A DNA stretch of 64,000 nucleotides, taken from NCBI GenBank assembly GCA_027486415.1, contig JAIXPC010000002.1, positions 806,001-870,000 on the forward strand, in the 5' to 3' direction. Both the position numbers and the translations under genes were made by a program. Below are positions 1 to 8,739 of this stretch, one piece after another (positions within the stretch are counted from its first letter, which is position 1; every line of letters begins with the position of its first letter). This stretch comes from Sphingomonadales bacterium (lineage in GTDB: Bacteria; Pseudomonadota; Alphaproteobacteria; Sphingomonadales; Sphingomonadaceae). The notes under the pieces are model-generated. The model was not told where the DNA came from. It did not search any database and saw nothing but the letters and a program-made list of their open reading frames with translations.

Positions 1-1
1 C

Positions 2-265
2 GGTTTCATCCGCTGGATGGACCAGACGGCGCGCGTCGGCTGGCTGATCAACGATTTGCACCGGCACTGGCTGGCATGGGCGGGTTTTCGCGTGCTGGCC
101 ATCCTGTTCCGCTGGCACCCCATCGTGGCGCATGATGGCGCCGTGTCCGTGCGCCGCGCCTTCACCCGCGCGGATTGGGAGCGCTTGCTGGCCGAAGCCG
201 GCGTGGCCGCCACCGTGCGCTGGCACGTCCCGTTCCGCTGGACGGTCGAATCATGCCCGCGATGA
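2..265 (+). CDS. Methyltransferase domain protein, C-terminal fragment
   Basis: The reading frame is open from the window edge and stops at 263-265, so only about the last 87 residues are present. The visible part (RWMDQTARVGWLINDLHRH, then SVRRAFTRADWERLLAEAG) resembles the C-terminal end of SAM-dependent methyltransferases that often sit beside an FAD oxidoreductase in type III polyketide loci. The catalytic SAM-binding half lies outside the window, so the family call comes from the tail and the neighbour only. Its stop overlaps the start of the next gene, indicating translational coupling. Confidence 0.6.
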   Translation, partial: GFIRWMDQTARVGWLINDLHRHWLAWAGFRVLAILFRWHPIVAHDGAVSVRRAFTRADWERLLAEAGVAATVRWHVPFRWTVESCPR

Positions 266-1344
266 CCCCGGTGCTGGTCGTCGGCGGCGGGCTGGCCGGC
301 GCGGCGGCAGCCATCGATCTGGCCGGCGCGGGCGGCGCACCGCTGCTGATCGAGCGCGAGGCGGGCGAACACGACAAGATCTGCGGCGAATTCCTGAGCG
401 GGGAGGCGGTGGCGGCGCTGGCCGGGCTGGGCATCGACGCGCGCGCGCTGGGGGCCGTGCCGATCACCCGCGTCACGCTGCACGCTGGCTGTCGCCAGGC
501 CTCTGCCCTGCTGCCCTTCCCGGCGCTCAGCCTGTCGCGGCGCGTGCTGGATGCGGCGATGCTGGAACAGGCGGCGCGCGTGGGGGTCGAGGTGGAGCGC
601 GGGGTGAGTGTGCGCGGCATCGCCGGCGGCATCGCCCAGACGACGGCCGGCGACATCAGCGCCGACACGCTGCTGCTGGCCAGCGGCAAGCATGACGTGC
701 GCGGGGCGCCGCGCCCGGACGGGCCGGACGAGATCGGCTTCAAGATGTATTTTCGCGCCCCCGCCCTGTCGGCGCGGCTGGCCGGCACGGTGGCCGTCAC
801 CTTCTTCGATGGCGGCTATGCCGGGCTGCAGCCGGTGGAGGGCGGGCGGCTGAACCTGTGCCTGCTGGTGGATGGCGCGCATTACCGCGACCTGGGCAGC
901 TGGCCGGCGCTGCTGGCGCGCCTGTGCCGGGAACCGGGCCTGGCGCCGCTTGCCGATGCCCAGCCGCTGCTGCCGCGCCCGCTGGCCATCAGCCGCGTGC
1001 CTTATGGCCATCTGGCGCGGGCCAGCGATGATGGCGTCTGGCGGCTGGGCGATCAGGCCGCGGTGATCCCCAGTTTCTGCGGCGACGGCATGGCCATCGC
1101 GCTGGAATCGGGCCGGCTGGCGGCGCAGATGCTGGGGCAGGGGGCGCGTGCCCCGGATTACCAGCGCGTGCTTCTTGCCCGCACGCGCCGCCCGGTCACG
1201 CTGGCGATGGCGGCGCTTGCCGTCGCGCGCCACCCGGCGGGACGCCTGGCGGCCATCGCCGGCCTGTCGGCCATTCCCGGCGGGCTGGCACTGCTGGCGC
1301 GGCTGACGCGGGTGGCCGATCCGCACGCGCTTGCAGTCGCCTGA
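253..1344 (+). CDS. NAD(P)/FAD-dependent oxidoreductase, geranylgeranyl-reductase-like
   Basis: A protein of about 363 residues. The N-terminus carries a Rossmann dinucleotide motif (VLVVGGGLAGAAAAIDLA) followed by an acidic residue after the second strand (LIERE). Near the C-terminus GDQAAVIPSFCGDGMAIALESG is interrupted only by the usual variation of the second FAD motif (GD, then GxGM). This layout is that of flavin monooxygenases and geranylgeranyl reductases. The start at 253 overlaps the upstream methyltransferase; ATG 262 forms an ATGA overlap with its stop and is an equally good start. Paired with a methyltransferase, it probably tailors a lipid or polyketide, but the substrate cannot be read from the sequence. 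Confidence 0.8.
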   Translation: MPAMTPVLVVGGGLAGAAAAIDLAGAGGAPLLIEREAGEHDKICGEFLSGEAVAALAGLGIDARALGAVPITRVTLHAGCRQASALLPFPALSLSRRVLDAAMLEQAARVGVEVERGVSVRGIAGGIAQTTAGDISADTLLLASGKHDVRGAPRPDGPDEIGFKMYFRAPALSARLAGTVAVTFFDGGYAGLQPVEGGRLNLCLLVDGAHYRDLGSWPALLARLCREPGLAPLADAQPLLPRPLAISRVPYGHLARASDDGVWRLGDQAAVIPSFCGDGMAIALESGRLAAQMLGQGARAPDYQRVLLARTRRPVTLAMAALAVARHPAGRLAAIAGLSAIPGGLALLARLTRVADPHALAVA

Positions 1345-1365
1345 CAGACGGGGCAGACGCCGCCC

Positions 1366-2130
1366 ATGCAGCAGCTCCCCATCTTCGTGAACCTTGTGGG
1401 CCGCGCCGTCATCCTGATCGGTGATGGCGAGGCGGCCGAGGCCAAGGCCCGTCTGGTCCGTGCGGCGGGCGGCACCCTGGTCAATGAACGTGCCGCCAGC
1501 GCCGCGTTGGCCTTCGTCGCCATTGATGATGATGCCGAGGCCACGGCAGCCGCCGCCCGGCTGCGCGCCCGCGGCCTGCTGGTGAACGTGGTGGACAAGC
1601 CCGCGCTGTCGGATTTCCTGATGGGCGCCATCATCGACCGCGATCCCGTCACCGTCGCCGTCTCCACCGCCGGCGCATCGGCCAGCCTGTCCCGCGCCCT
1701 GCGTACCCGGCTGGAAGCGCTGCTGCCGGCCAGCCTGGGGCCGCTGGCGCGCGCCATCCTGTCGGCGCGCGACGCGGTGAGCGCGCGGCACCGCACCCCC
1801 AGCGACCGCCGCCGGCTGTGGGAACGCGCACTGGCCGAACATGGCCCGCTCGATCCGTTCGCGGCGCTGCCCGATCCCGATGCGGCCGTGGCCGGCGTCG
1901 TGGAGGGCACTTCGGCCGCGAGGCCCGAACTGCTGGTCATCACCATCACCAGCCCCGATCCGGGCGACCTCACCCTCAACCAGATGAACGCGCTCGCCCG
2001 CTGTGACGTGCTGGTGGTGGACGGTGCGGTGCCCACCCCGATCACCGACCGCGCCCGGCGGGATGCGGTGCGGCTGGATGCGATGCCGGAACCGCTGCCG
2101 CAGGGGCTGACGGTGGTCGTCAAGGGATAG
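1366..2130 (+). CDS. Siroheme synthase-like protein (CysG N-terminal module, degenerate SUMT remnant)
   Basis: 254 residues. Residues 1-150 match the precorrin-2 dehydrogenase/ferrochelatase module of CysG: a dinucleotide loop (VILIGDGEAAEAKARL), DFLMGAIIDRDPVTVAVST and GASASLSRALRTRLEALLP. This module oxidises precorrin-2 and inserts iron to make siroheme. Residues 185-254 (ELLVITITSPDPGDLTLNQ, then ARCDVLVVDGAVPTPI) resemble only the first 60 or so residues of the uroporphyrinogen methyltransferase domain. That part has lost the GAGPGD loop and everything after it. The methyltransferase would have to come from a separate gene. The 3' end overlaps glcF on the other strand by 11 bp. Confidence 0.82.
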   Translation: MQQLPIFVNLVGRAVILIGDGEAAEAKARLVRAAGGTLVNERAASAALAFVAIDDDAEATAAAARLRARGLLVNVVDKPALSDFLMGAIIDRDPVTVAVSTAGASASLSRALRTRLEALLPASLGPLARAILSARDAVSARHRTPSDRRRLWERALAEHGPLDPFAALPDPDAAVAGVVEGTSAARPELLVITITSPDPGDLTLNQMNALARCDVLVVDGAVPTPITDRARRDAVRLDAMPEPLPQGLTVVVKG

Positions 2131-3295
2131 GGCACGGCCCTCCGCTCGCCCAGTCGAGCAGTTCGACCACGTGCACGGTCTGCCACGCCGGGTCGGCCAG
2201 CTGGGTCAGGCAGCCGATGTTGCTGCTGGCCAGCACGCGGGCGCCGGTGGCGGCGATATGGGCCTGTTTGCGCGCGCGCAGTTCGCCCGACATGTCGGGT
2301 TGCAACAGGGCGTAGGTGCCGGCGCTGCCGCAGCAGATATGCGCTTCGGCGATGTCGTGGACGGTGAAGCCAGCCGCCACCAGCAGCGCGCGCGGGGCGG
2401 TGACGCGCTGGCCGTGCTGCAGTGAGCAGGGATTGTGCCAGGCGACGGCCGGCGGCGCGATGACCGATGGCAGCGGCGGCAGGGTCGCGAGATATTCGGA
2501 GACGTCGCGCACCTTGGCGGCGAGCGGATCGGTCCAGTGTTTCATGACGCTGCCGCAGCCCGAGGTGGTGGTGAGGATGGCGTCCACCGGGCCGGCAGTG
2601 CGCCAGGCGGCCAGGATGGCTTCGGCGCGGGCGGCGGCGGTGTCGGCCTGGCCCAGGTGCTGGTGCAGCGCGCCGCAGCAGCCGGCGTCGCGGGTGACGA
2701 TCACTTGCAGCCCGTGGCGGGTGAGCAGGCGGATGGCGGCGTCGTCGATTTGCGGGCGCAGGGCGGGCTGCACACAGCCGAGGTGGAGGATGACGCGGCC
2801 CAGGGGCGTGTCGGGAGGCACGGGATCGCGGCGTTCGGCGGCGCCGGTGGGCGGGATGCGGGCGGGCGCCATTGCCATCATGCGCTGCAAGGGCGCCGGC
2901 AGCAGCGGCGCCAGTGGCCGGGCGAGGCGGGCGAGATGCAGCGCGGCGCGAAACAGCCGGCGGCGTGACAGCAGGGCGGTGAGCGCGCGGCGGGTGAGGC
3001 GCTCTGGCCACGGCCGACGCGGTTCGGCATGGGCGCGGGCCAGATCGACCAGCTGCGCGTAATCGACGCCGGATGGGCAGGTGGTGGTGCAGCTGAGGCA
3101 GGTGAGGCAGCGATCCATGTGCCTGAGCGCGCGCGGGGAGGGCGACTGGTCGGGCGCGTCCAGCATTTCCTTCATCAGCCAGATGCGCCCGCGCGGGCCG
3201 TCAAGCTCGTCGCCGGTAACGAGGTAGGTCGGGCAGGTGGCGTTGCAGAAGCCGCAATGCACGCATTTGCGGGTGAGGGCGGCGGCGTCGGTCAT
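2120..3295 (-). CDS. glcF: Glycolate oxidase iron-sulfur subunit GlcF
   Basis: 391 residues. Two ferredoxin-type motifs near the N-terminus (CVHCGFCNATCP and CLTCLSCTTTCP) each bind a 4Fe-4S cluster. Two cysteine-rich CCG domains follow, visible as CCGALHQHLG and CCGSAGTYAL. GlcF passes electrons from the flavin subunits GlcD and GlcE to the respiratory chain during oxidation of glycolate or D-lactate to the 2-oxo acid. It is last in a glcD-glcE-glcF operon, overlapping glcE by 4 bp. Its stop overlaps the convergent siroheme-synthase-like gene. Confidence 0.95.
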   Translation of the reverse strand: MTDAAALTRKCVHCGFCNATCPTYLVTGDELDGPRGRIWLMKEMLDAPDQSPSPRALRHMDRCLTCLSCTTTCPSGVDYAQLVDLARAHAEPRRPWPERLTRRALTALLSRRRLFRAALHLARLARPLAPLLPAPLQRMMAMAPARIPPTGAAERRDPVPPDTPLGRVILHLGCVQPALRPQIDDAAIRLLTRHGLQVIVTRDAGCCGALHQHLGQADTAAARAEAILAAWRTAGPVDAILTTTSGCGSVMKHWTDPLAAKVRDVSEYLATLPPLPSVIAPPAVAWHNPCSLQHGQRVTAPRALLVAAGFTVHDIAEAHICCGSAGTYALLQPDMSGELRARKQAHIAATGARVLASSNIGCLTQLADPAWQTVHVVELLDWASGGPCPIP

Positions 3296-4413
3296 GGCGC
3301 GGCCCCCGGACTGAGGATGCCCGCCGGATCGAACTGCGCCTTCACCCGCGCCGACAAGGCGGCGACACCTGGATCGAGCGGCGCGCGCGCCGGAACGGAG
3401 GACGCGCCGCGCAGCCGTTCGGCATGGCCGTCACGCCCCGCCGCCTGCGTGACCAGCGCGTGCATGTCGACATTCGCCATGTCGGCCGGCAGCAACACCC
3501 AGGCCAGCGCGCCGGCCCAATCCAGCCGCAGCCGCGCCTGCGCCGGCAACAGCGCCGCCAGAGCCGGCGCACAGGTGGCGGGCAGCGGGCAGCGCCAGAG
3601 GATATCGTCGGGTGCGATGGTGCCGGACAGGCTGGCCGTTGCCGCCCACAGCGCGCGGCTGTCGGCCCCGTCGATCACGTCCGCCGCGCCCAGCCGCGCC
3701 CGCGCTGCGTCTACCAGCGCCGGCAGCGCCACGGCGGTGGCCTCGATCCGCAGCTGCACCTGCACGCCATCCCAGGCCGCGCCGGTGATGCCGCCATCGA
3801 CCAGCAGGGCATCGGCCATCGCGCGCACGGCCCGTTCCGCCGTGTCAGCGGGCAGCAGCACTGTCGCCTGTGCCGGCGGCAGTGGCAGCACTTTCAGGGT
3901 AATTTCGGCAACCACGGCCAGCGTGCCGCGTGATCCGGTCAGCAGACGCGGCAGATCAAAACCCGTCACGTTCTTCAACACCTTGCCGCCAGCGCGAAAG
4001 ATTTCGCCGCGTCCCGTTACGCCGGTCAGCCCCAGCACATGGTCGCGCACGGCGCCGGCAAACGGCCGTCTTGGCCCGGAAAGCCCGCTCGCCACCGCGC
4101 CGCCGATGGTGCCATCGCCGCGACCCCAGATGGCATCGGGCGATGGTGGCTCGAACGCCAGGCACTGGCCCGCCTTGGCCAGCAGCGCCTCCACCTCGGC
4201 CAGCGGTGTCGATGCCGGCACGGTGAGCAGCAGCTCGCCCGGATCATGATCGATGGCGCCGCCGATGCCGGTGACGTCCAGCACCGTGTCGGCCGCGCCG
4301 GGACCGATGCCGGGCTTGCTGCCGCTGCCGGTCACCGCCAGCGTTTGGCCCCGCGCCGCCGCGTCGGCGATGATGGCGGCGAGTTCCTCGGTCGTTGTCG
4401 GCCGGTGGGGCAT
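3292..4413 (-). CDS. glcE: Glycolate oxidase FAD-binding subunit GlcE
   Basis: 373 residues with a PCMH-type FAD-binding domain across roughly the first 180. The region around FEPPSPDAIWGRGDGTIGG and the VRDHVLGLTGVTGRGEIFRAGG stretch, here read in two pieces, is typical of GlcE. The N-terminus PTTTEELAAIIADAAARG is also characteristic. GlcE is the second flavoprotein of glycolate oxidase and works with GlcD and GlcF at the inner face of the membrane. The gene lies between glcD (stop and start share one base, TGATG) and glcF (4-bp overlap), so the three subunits are probably translated together. Confidence 0.93.
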   Translation of the reverse strand: MPHRPTTTEELAAIIADAAARGQTLAVTGSGSKPGIGPGAADTVLDVTGIGGAIDHDPGELLLTVPASTPLAEVEALLAKAGQCLAFEPPSPDAIWGRGDGTIGGAVASGLSGPRRPFAGAVRDHVLGLTGVTGRGEIFRAGGKVLKNVTGFDLPRLLTGSRGTLAVVAEITLKVLPLPPAQATVLLPADTAERAVRAMADALLVDGGITGAAWDGVQVQLRIEATAVALPALVDAARARLGAADVIDGADSRALWAATASLSGTIAPDDILWRCPLPATCAPALAALLPAQARLRLDWAGALAWVLLPADMANVDMHALVTQAAGRDGHAERLRGASSVPARAPLDPGVAALSARVKAQFDPAGILSPGAAP

Positions 4414-5900
4414 CAGAAGCGCGGCAGTTCGGGGAAGGGCAACCGCCCGCCGTGGACGTGCATGGCGTTCATTTCGGCACAGCGCGACAGGCTGGGAAAC
4501 ACCTTGCCGGGATTGAGCAGGCCATTGGCATCAAAGGCGCATTTCAGCCGGCTCTGCACGTCGAGATCGAGCGCGGCAAACTGGTGGGGCATCAGATCGC
4601 GCTTCTCGACGCCTACCCCATGCTCCCCGGTCAGCACACCGCCGGCATCGACACAGGCCTTCAGGATTTCGGCCCCCGCCGCCTCCGCTGCTGCGGTCTG
4701 GCCCGGCACGGAGGCATCATACATCACCAGCGGGTGGAGATTGCCGTCGCCGGCGTGGAACACGTTTGCCACCCCCAGCCCGTGCCGCGCCACGATGGCG
4801 CTGATCTCGGCCAGCACCGCCCCAAGTTGCCGGCGCGGGATGGTGCCATCGACGCAATAATAATCCGACGCGATGCGCCCAACGGCGGGAAAGGCCGCCT
4901 TGCGGCCGGCCCAGAACAGCAGCCGCTGCGCCTCGTCGGCCGAAGCGCTCAGATGTGTGGCGCGGTGGGCGCCGGCGATGCGGGTGATCTCGGCCAGCTG
5001 GTCGTCCACCTGCGCCGCCGTGCCATCGGCTTCGGCAATCATCAGCGCCGCGACATCGGTGGGATAGCCAGCATTCACAAAGTCTTCCGCCGCCCGGATC
5101 GCCGGCGCGTCCATCATCTCGAGGCCCGCCGGGATGATGCCCGCCGCGATGATGGCCGCCACGCAGTCGCTGGCATCGGCAACGGTCGGAAAGCCGATCA
5201 GCAGAGCGCGCTGAGTCGCCGGTTTCGGCAAGATCCGCACCGTCGCCTCGGTCACCACGCCCAGCAGCCCTTCCGAACCGCAGACAAGGCCAAGCAGGTC
5301 ATAACCCGCCTGTTCCTGCCCCCGCCCGCCCAGCCGCAGCACGGTGCCGTCGATCAAAACCAGTTCGGCGCCCAGCAGATTGGGGCTGGTGGTGCCATAT
5401 TTCAGGCAATGCACGCCGCCGGCATTCTCGGCCACGTTGCCGCCGATGGAACAGGCGATCTGGCTCGACGGATCGGGGGCGTAATAGAAACCGCGATGCA
5501 CCATCGCTTGGCTGACGGCGAGATTGGTCACGCCCGGCTGCACTACGGCGCAGCGATTGTCGTAATCGATCTCCAGAATGCGGTTGAACCGGCTCATCCC
5601 CAGCACGATGCCATCGGCCAGCGGCAGCGCCCCGCCGGAAAGCGACGTGCCCGATCCGCGCGCCACCACCTTCACGCCGTGGGCATGGCACCAGGCCAGC
5701 ACGCGGCTCACCTGCTGCGTGGTGCGCGGCAGCACCACGGCGAGCGGGCTCTGCCGATACATCGCCAGCCCGTCGCTGCCATAGGGCGAGACGCCGTCAT
5801 CATCGGCAATCACCCCATCCGGCACGATGGCAGCCAGCGCCGCCGCAATTTCGGCACGGCGAGCGATCACGCCGGCGTTGGGGGCGGGCATCTGCATCAT
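4413..5900 (-). CDS. glcD: Glycolate oxidase FAD-linked subunit GlcD
   Basis: 495 residues, the usual GlcD length. An FAD_binding_4 domain spans about residues 50-230: VVARGSGTSLSGGALPLADG, then PDPSSQIACSIGGNVAENAG. A C-terminal FAD-oxidase domain ends with HAGDGNLHPL and GVLTGEHGVGVEKR, both conserved in GlcD and D-lactate dehydrogenases. The frame is open far upstream, but homology begins at MMQMPAPNAG, so the start is placed at 5900. It is the first gene of glcDEF and oxidises glycolate, for example from phosphoglycolate salvage, to glyoxylate. Confidence 0.95.
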   Translation of the reverse strand: MMQMPAPNAGVIARRAEIAAALAAIVPDGVIADDDGVSPYGSDGLAMYRQSPLAVVLPRTTQQVSRVLAWCHAHGVKVVARGSGTSLSGGALPLADGIVLGMSRFNRILEIDYDNRCAVVQPGVTNLAVSQAMVHRGFYYAPDPSSQIACSIGGNVAENAGGVHCLKYGTTSPNLLGAELVLIDGTVLRLGGRGQEQAGYDLLGLVCGSEGLLGVVTEATVRILPKPATQRALLIGFPTVADASDCVAAIIAAGIIPAGLEMMDAPAIRAAEDFVNAGYPTDVAALMIAEADGTAAQVDDQLAEITRIAGAHRATHLSASADEAQRLLFWAGRKAAFPAVGRIASDYYCVDGTIPRRQLGAVLAEISAIVARHGLGVANVFHAGDGNLHPLVMYDASVPGQTAAAEAAGAEILKACVDAGGVLTGEHGVGVEKRDLMPHQFAALDLDVQSRLKCAFDANGLLNPGKVFPSLSRCAEMNAMHVHGGRLPFPELPRF

Positions 5901-5937
5901 CGGCCCACCATTGCGCGCCGGGCAGGAGAAGGGAAGG

Positions 5938-6060
5938 GGCCTCCGGCGGGCAGGGACGCGGTCCCTGCACCCGTTCGATCTTCCTTGGCGCAGTCCCGCC
6001 CGGAGCGCGCCGAACCAACGAAAGTGGGTGCAGGGCCTCAGGCCCTGCCCGCCGGAGGCC
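5938..6060. repeat. Nested palindromic intergenic repeat
   Basis: An 18-bp arm (ggcctccggcgggcaggg, 5938-5955) recurs as an exact inverted copy at 6043-6060. Inside the left arm is the small palindrome caggga-cgcgg-tccctg, and beside the right arm is gcagggcctcaggccctgc at 6030-6048. The element fills most of the gap between divergent glcD and ridA. Such GC-rich dyads recall dispersed REP-like elements. I saw no second full copy in this window. Confidence 0.75.
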
Positions 6061-6107
6061 GCTTTTCCTGTTCCCATTCCCCCGCCACCTGTTCCATGGT
6101 CGCGCGC

Positions 6108-6479
6108 ATGGAGATTGACGTTCCCGACAACGCCCCGCCCGGCGGCCATTATTCGCACGTAACCACGGGGGCCGGGCTGGTATTCGTGTCGGGCCAGCTG
6201 CCCATCGACAAGGTGCAGGGCCGGCTGGCCGATGCGCCGTTCGCCGTGCAGGCCGAATGCGCCATCCGCAATCTGATCAATGCGTTGCGGGCGGCGGGAT
6301 CGGGGCCGGAGAAATTGCTGAAGGTCAATGTCTACATCGTCGGCATCGATCACTGGCCGGCGTTCAATCGCGTCTATGCCGAACTGCTCGGCCCGCATCG
6401 CCCGGCCCGCGCCGTGATCCCGGTGCCCGAACTCCATTACGGCTTCCTGGTCGAAGTCGACGGGGTGGCGACGGCATGA
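6108..6479 (+). CDS. RidA family protein (enamine/imine deaminase)
   Basis: 123 residues covering the whole RidA (YjgF/UK114) fold. Conserved elements are GLVFVSGQLPID near residue 26, VYIVGIDHWPAFNRVY, and the C-terminal RPARAVIPVPEL, whose arginine binds the substrate carboxylate. RidA hydrolyses reactive 2-aminoacrylate-type enamines released by PLP enzymes. The next gene, overlapping by 4 bp, is a PLP enzyme, which fits that role. ATG 6096 is an alternative start four codons upstream; neither has a clear ribosome binding site. Confidence 0.85.
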   Translation: MEIDVPDNAPPGGHYSHVTTGAGLVFVSGQLPIDKVQGRLADAPFAVQAECAIRNLINALRAAGSGPEKLLKVNVYIVGIDHWPAFNRVYAELLGPHRPARAVIPVPELHYGFLVEVDGVATA

Positions 6480-7609
6480 GCGCCCTTGCCGAGATCGAGA
6501 CCCCGGCGCTGCTGATCGACCGCGCGAAGATGCAGCGCAACATCGCCGAGATGGCCGCCGCCATTGCCGGTTCGGGCGCCATGCTGCGGCCGCACGTGAA
6601 GACCCACAAATCGGTGGACGTCTGGCGCGACGTGCTGGCCGGCGGCGGCACCAGCGGGATCACCGTCTCGACGCTGGCGGAGGCCGAACATTTCGCCGCG
6701 CACGGAGCGGACGACATTCTCTACGCCGTTGGCATCGTGCCGGCCAAGGTGGCCCGCGTGGCGCGGCTGCTCAAGGCCGGCGTGCGGGTGATGGCGGTGG
6801 TGGACGATGCCGCGCAAGGCCGCGCCGTCGCCGATGCGGCGCGGGCGGCGGGCGTGGTGCTGCCGGTGCTGATCGAGATTGATGTGGATGGCCACCGCGC
6901 CGGCGTGACGCCCGGTGCCTCCGAACTGGTGCCCTTGGCCGAGCTGATCGCCGCCGATCCGGCGCTGCACCTGGCCGGCGTGATGACCCACGCCGGCGGG
7001 TCCTATGGTGACGCCACAGCGGCGGCGCGGGCGGCGGCGGCGCAGAACGAGGCGACGGGCTGCGTGCGCGCGGCCGAGCGCATACGGGATGCCGGCATCG
7101 CCTGCGATATCGTCTCGGTGGGATCGACGCCAACGGCGCTGGCCGGTGCCGATCTGGCCGGTGTCACCGAGGTGCGGGCCGGTGTCTACACCTTCTTCGA
7201 TCTGGTGATGGCCGGGCTGGGTGTCACCACGCCTGACCGGATTGCGCTCAGTGTGCTGACCACCGTGATCGGCCACCAGGCGCAAAAGGGATTGATCATC
7301 GTCGATGCCGGCTGGATGGCGCTGTCGCGCGATCGCGGCACGGCGGGGCAGGCTGTCGATCAGGGCTATGGCCTTGTCTGCGATGCCGATGGCGCGGTGC
7401 TGGGCGATATCATCGTGCGTGAATGCAACCAGGAACATGGGCTGATCGGCGCGCGCGATGGCCGGCTTGATCCGGCGCGCTTCCCGATCGGATCACAGCT
7501 GCGCATCCTGCCCAATCACGCCTGCGCGACGGGCGCGCAGCACAGCCATTATCATGTCGTCGAGAATGGCGTGGTGACCGGCCAGTGGCCGCGCATCAAC
7601 GGCTGGTAA
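6476..7609 (+). CDS. D-threonine aldolase / DSD1-type PLP enzyme
   Basis: 377 residues with an alanine-racemase-like PLP barrel at the N-terminus. LRPHVKTHKS around residue 38 contains the PLP-binding lysine. A C-terminal metal-site motif, PNHACATGAQHSHYHVV, is typical of fold-III D-threonine aldolases and D-serine dehydratases. The enzyme should cleave or dehydrate a D-3-hydroxy amino acid; which one cannot be decided by eye. It overlaps ridA by 4 bp (ATGA), suggesting that RidA clears its enamine by-product. The preceding open frame is the ridA region in another frame, so the start is set at the overlap. Confidence 0.83.
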   Translation: MSALAEIETPALLIDRAKMQRNIAEMAAAIAGSGAMLRPHVKTHKSVDVWRDVLAGGGTSGITVSTLAEAEHFAAHGADDILYAVGIVPAKVARVARLLKAGVRVMAVVDDAAQGRAVADAARAAGVVLPVLIEIDVDGHRAGVTPGASELVPLAELIAADPALHLAGVMTHAGGSYGDATAAARAAAAQNEATGCVRAAERIRDAGIACDIVSVGSTPTALAGADLAGVTEVRAGVYTFFDLVMAGLGVTTPDRIALSVLTTVIGHQAQKGLIIVDAGWMALSRDRGTAGQAVDQGYGLVCDADGAVLGDIIVRECNQEHGLIGARDGRLDPARFPIGSQLRILPNHACATGAQHSHYHVVENGVVTGQWPRINGW

Positions 7610-7613
7610 GCCC

Positions 7614-8708
7614 TCAGCGCGCCAACTGCGCGGCGTAGAGCGCCATGCGGTTGCGAACCGCGGCTTCGTTGCCGGTGTTGGCCGGCAGGCCCAGCAGCGG
7701 CAGGCTGCCCCGCGCGGTCACGCTGCCCTGTTCGGGGTGGCGCGCAACGTCTTGCAGGATGGCGATGCGGCGGTCAGCGGGAAGGCGCGCGCGCAATTCG
7801 GCGTCCACCAGCGCTGGCAGCTGCGATTGCAGCGGTTCGGTGTCGTACATGTCGGGCACGGCGGCGATCAGCAGCAGGTTGCGGGCGCGCTGGGCCGGAT
7901 CGGGTTCGGCAGCGGCGGGCCATTTGGCGATCTGCCGCTGCACCCGGTCGATGGCGCTTTGCGCGGCGGCATCGGGGGCGGTGGCGGCGATCGGCGCGAC
8001 CGCGCCCGCAGGGGCCGCGGCAATCGCCAGATCGGCGTGCGGCGGCGGTGGGCCGGGGCGCTGTGCCACCAGCGCCGACAGTGCCAGCCAGGTGGTGAAC
8101 ATCAGGGCATAGGGCCATTTGCGCGGCAGCAGCCGGGTGACGATCAGGGTCATGGCGCCGGTGCCGGCCAGCGCGATCAGGGCCGATTGCGCCGCGCGCG
8201 TGCCGGTGCCGGTCAGCGCCGTCTGGATCGCCGTCGTTGCCCATTGCGCCGGCAGCAGGGTGAGCAGCCAGGCCGGCATCAGCGCGGCCGAAAGCAGGAT
8301 CGCCGCCTCCCCGCCGACCACGAACAGCGCCGCCCACACGCCGGCCTTGCCTTGCGCTTTCGCAAACAGCGCCCCGCGCGCGGCAAAGCTGAGGCTGGCG
8401 ATGATGAGGGCGAGGCCGGTGGAGAAGGGATGCGGCAGCGCCGGCATGCCGAGCAGCCGCGCCAGCTGGATCAGGCCCACCCCGCCCAGCAGCGCCAGCC
8501 CCAGCCCCAGCCAGAAGCGCCCGGCCGCGGCGGCCGCGATCATGCCGACGCCCATCAGGCCCAGCGCCAGGATCGGCCCGCCCTGCAACGCCAGCGGCGC
8601 CGGGGCAGGCACATCCTTCAGCGCCAGCATCGCCAGCGCCGGCGGCAGCAGCAGGGCGATGGCGATGATCAGGGTGCGGGGCAGGCTGGCGGGCGGTGTC
8701 TGGGTCAT
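7614..8708 (-). CDS. Multi-pass membrane protein of unknown function
   Basis: 364 residues. About eight hydrophobic segments lie in the first 230 residues, starting with RTLIIAIALLLPPALAMLAL. A Pro/Ala-rich linker follows, then a soluble C-terminal region of about 130 residues containing YDTEPLQSQLPALVDAELRA. I do not recognise a family. It lies back to back with the copper-type MerR gene (31-bp gap, same strand) and convergent to the D-threonine-aldolase-like gene. The frame runs further upstream into merR, but ATG 8708 (MTQTPPASLP) gives the most natural start. Confidence 0.6.
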   Translation of the reverse strand: MTQTPPASLPRTLIIAIALLLPPALAMLALKDVPAPAPLALQGGPILALGLMGVGMIAAAAAGRFWLGLGLALLGGVGLIQLARLLGMPALPHPFSTGLALIIASLSFAARGALFAKAQGKAGVWAALFVVGGEAAILLSAALMPAWLLTLLPAQWATTAIQTALTGTGTRAAQSALIALAGTGAMTLIVTRLLPRKWPYALMFTTWLALSALVAQRPGPPPPHADLAIAAAPAGAVAPIAATAPDAAAQSAIDRVQRQIAKWPAAAEPDPAQRARNLLLIAAVPDMYDTEPLQSQLPALVDAELRARLPADRRIAILQDVARHPEQGSVTARGSLPLLGLPANTGNEAAVRNRMALYAAQLAR

Positions 8709-8739
8709 GGACTGTTCTTTGACAGCCCGACCAAGCCGG

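Noticed and set aside
4395-6437. Very long open frames on both strands over glcD
   Set aside because: The plus-strand frame is a high-GC shadow except for its RidA end, and the minus-strand frame upstream of 5900 lacks homology to GlcD.
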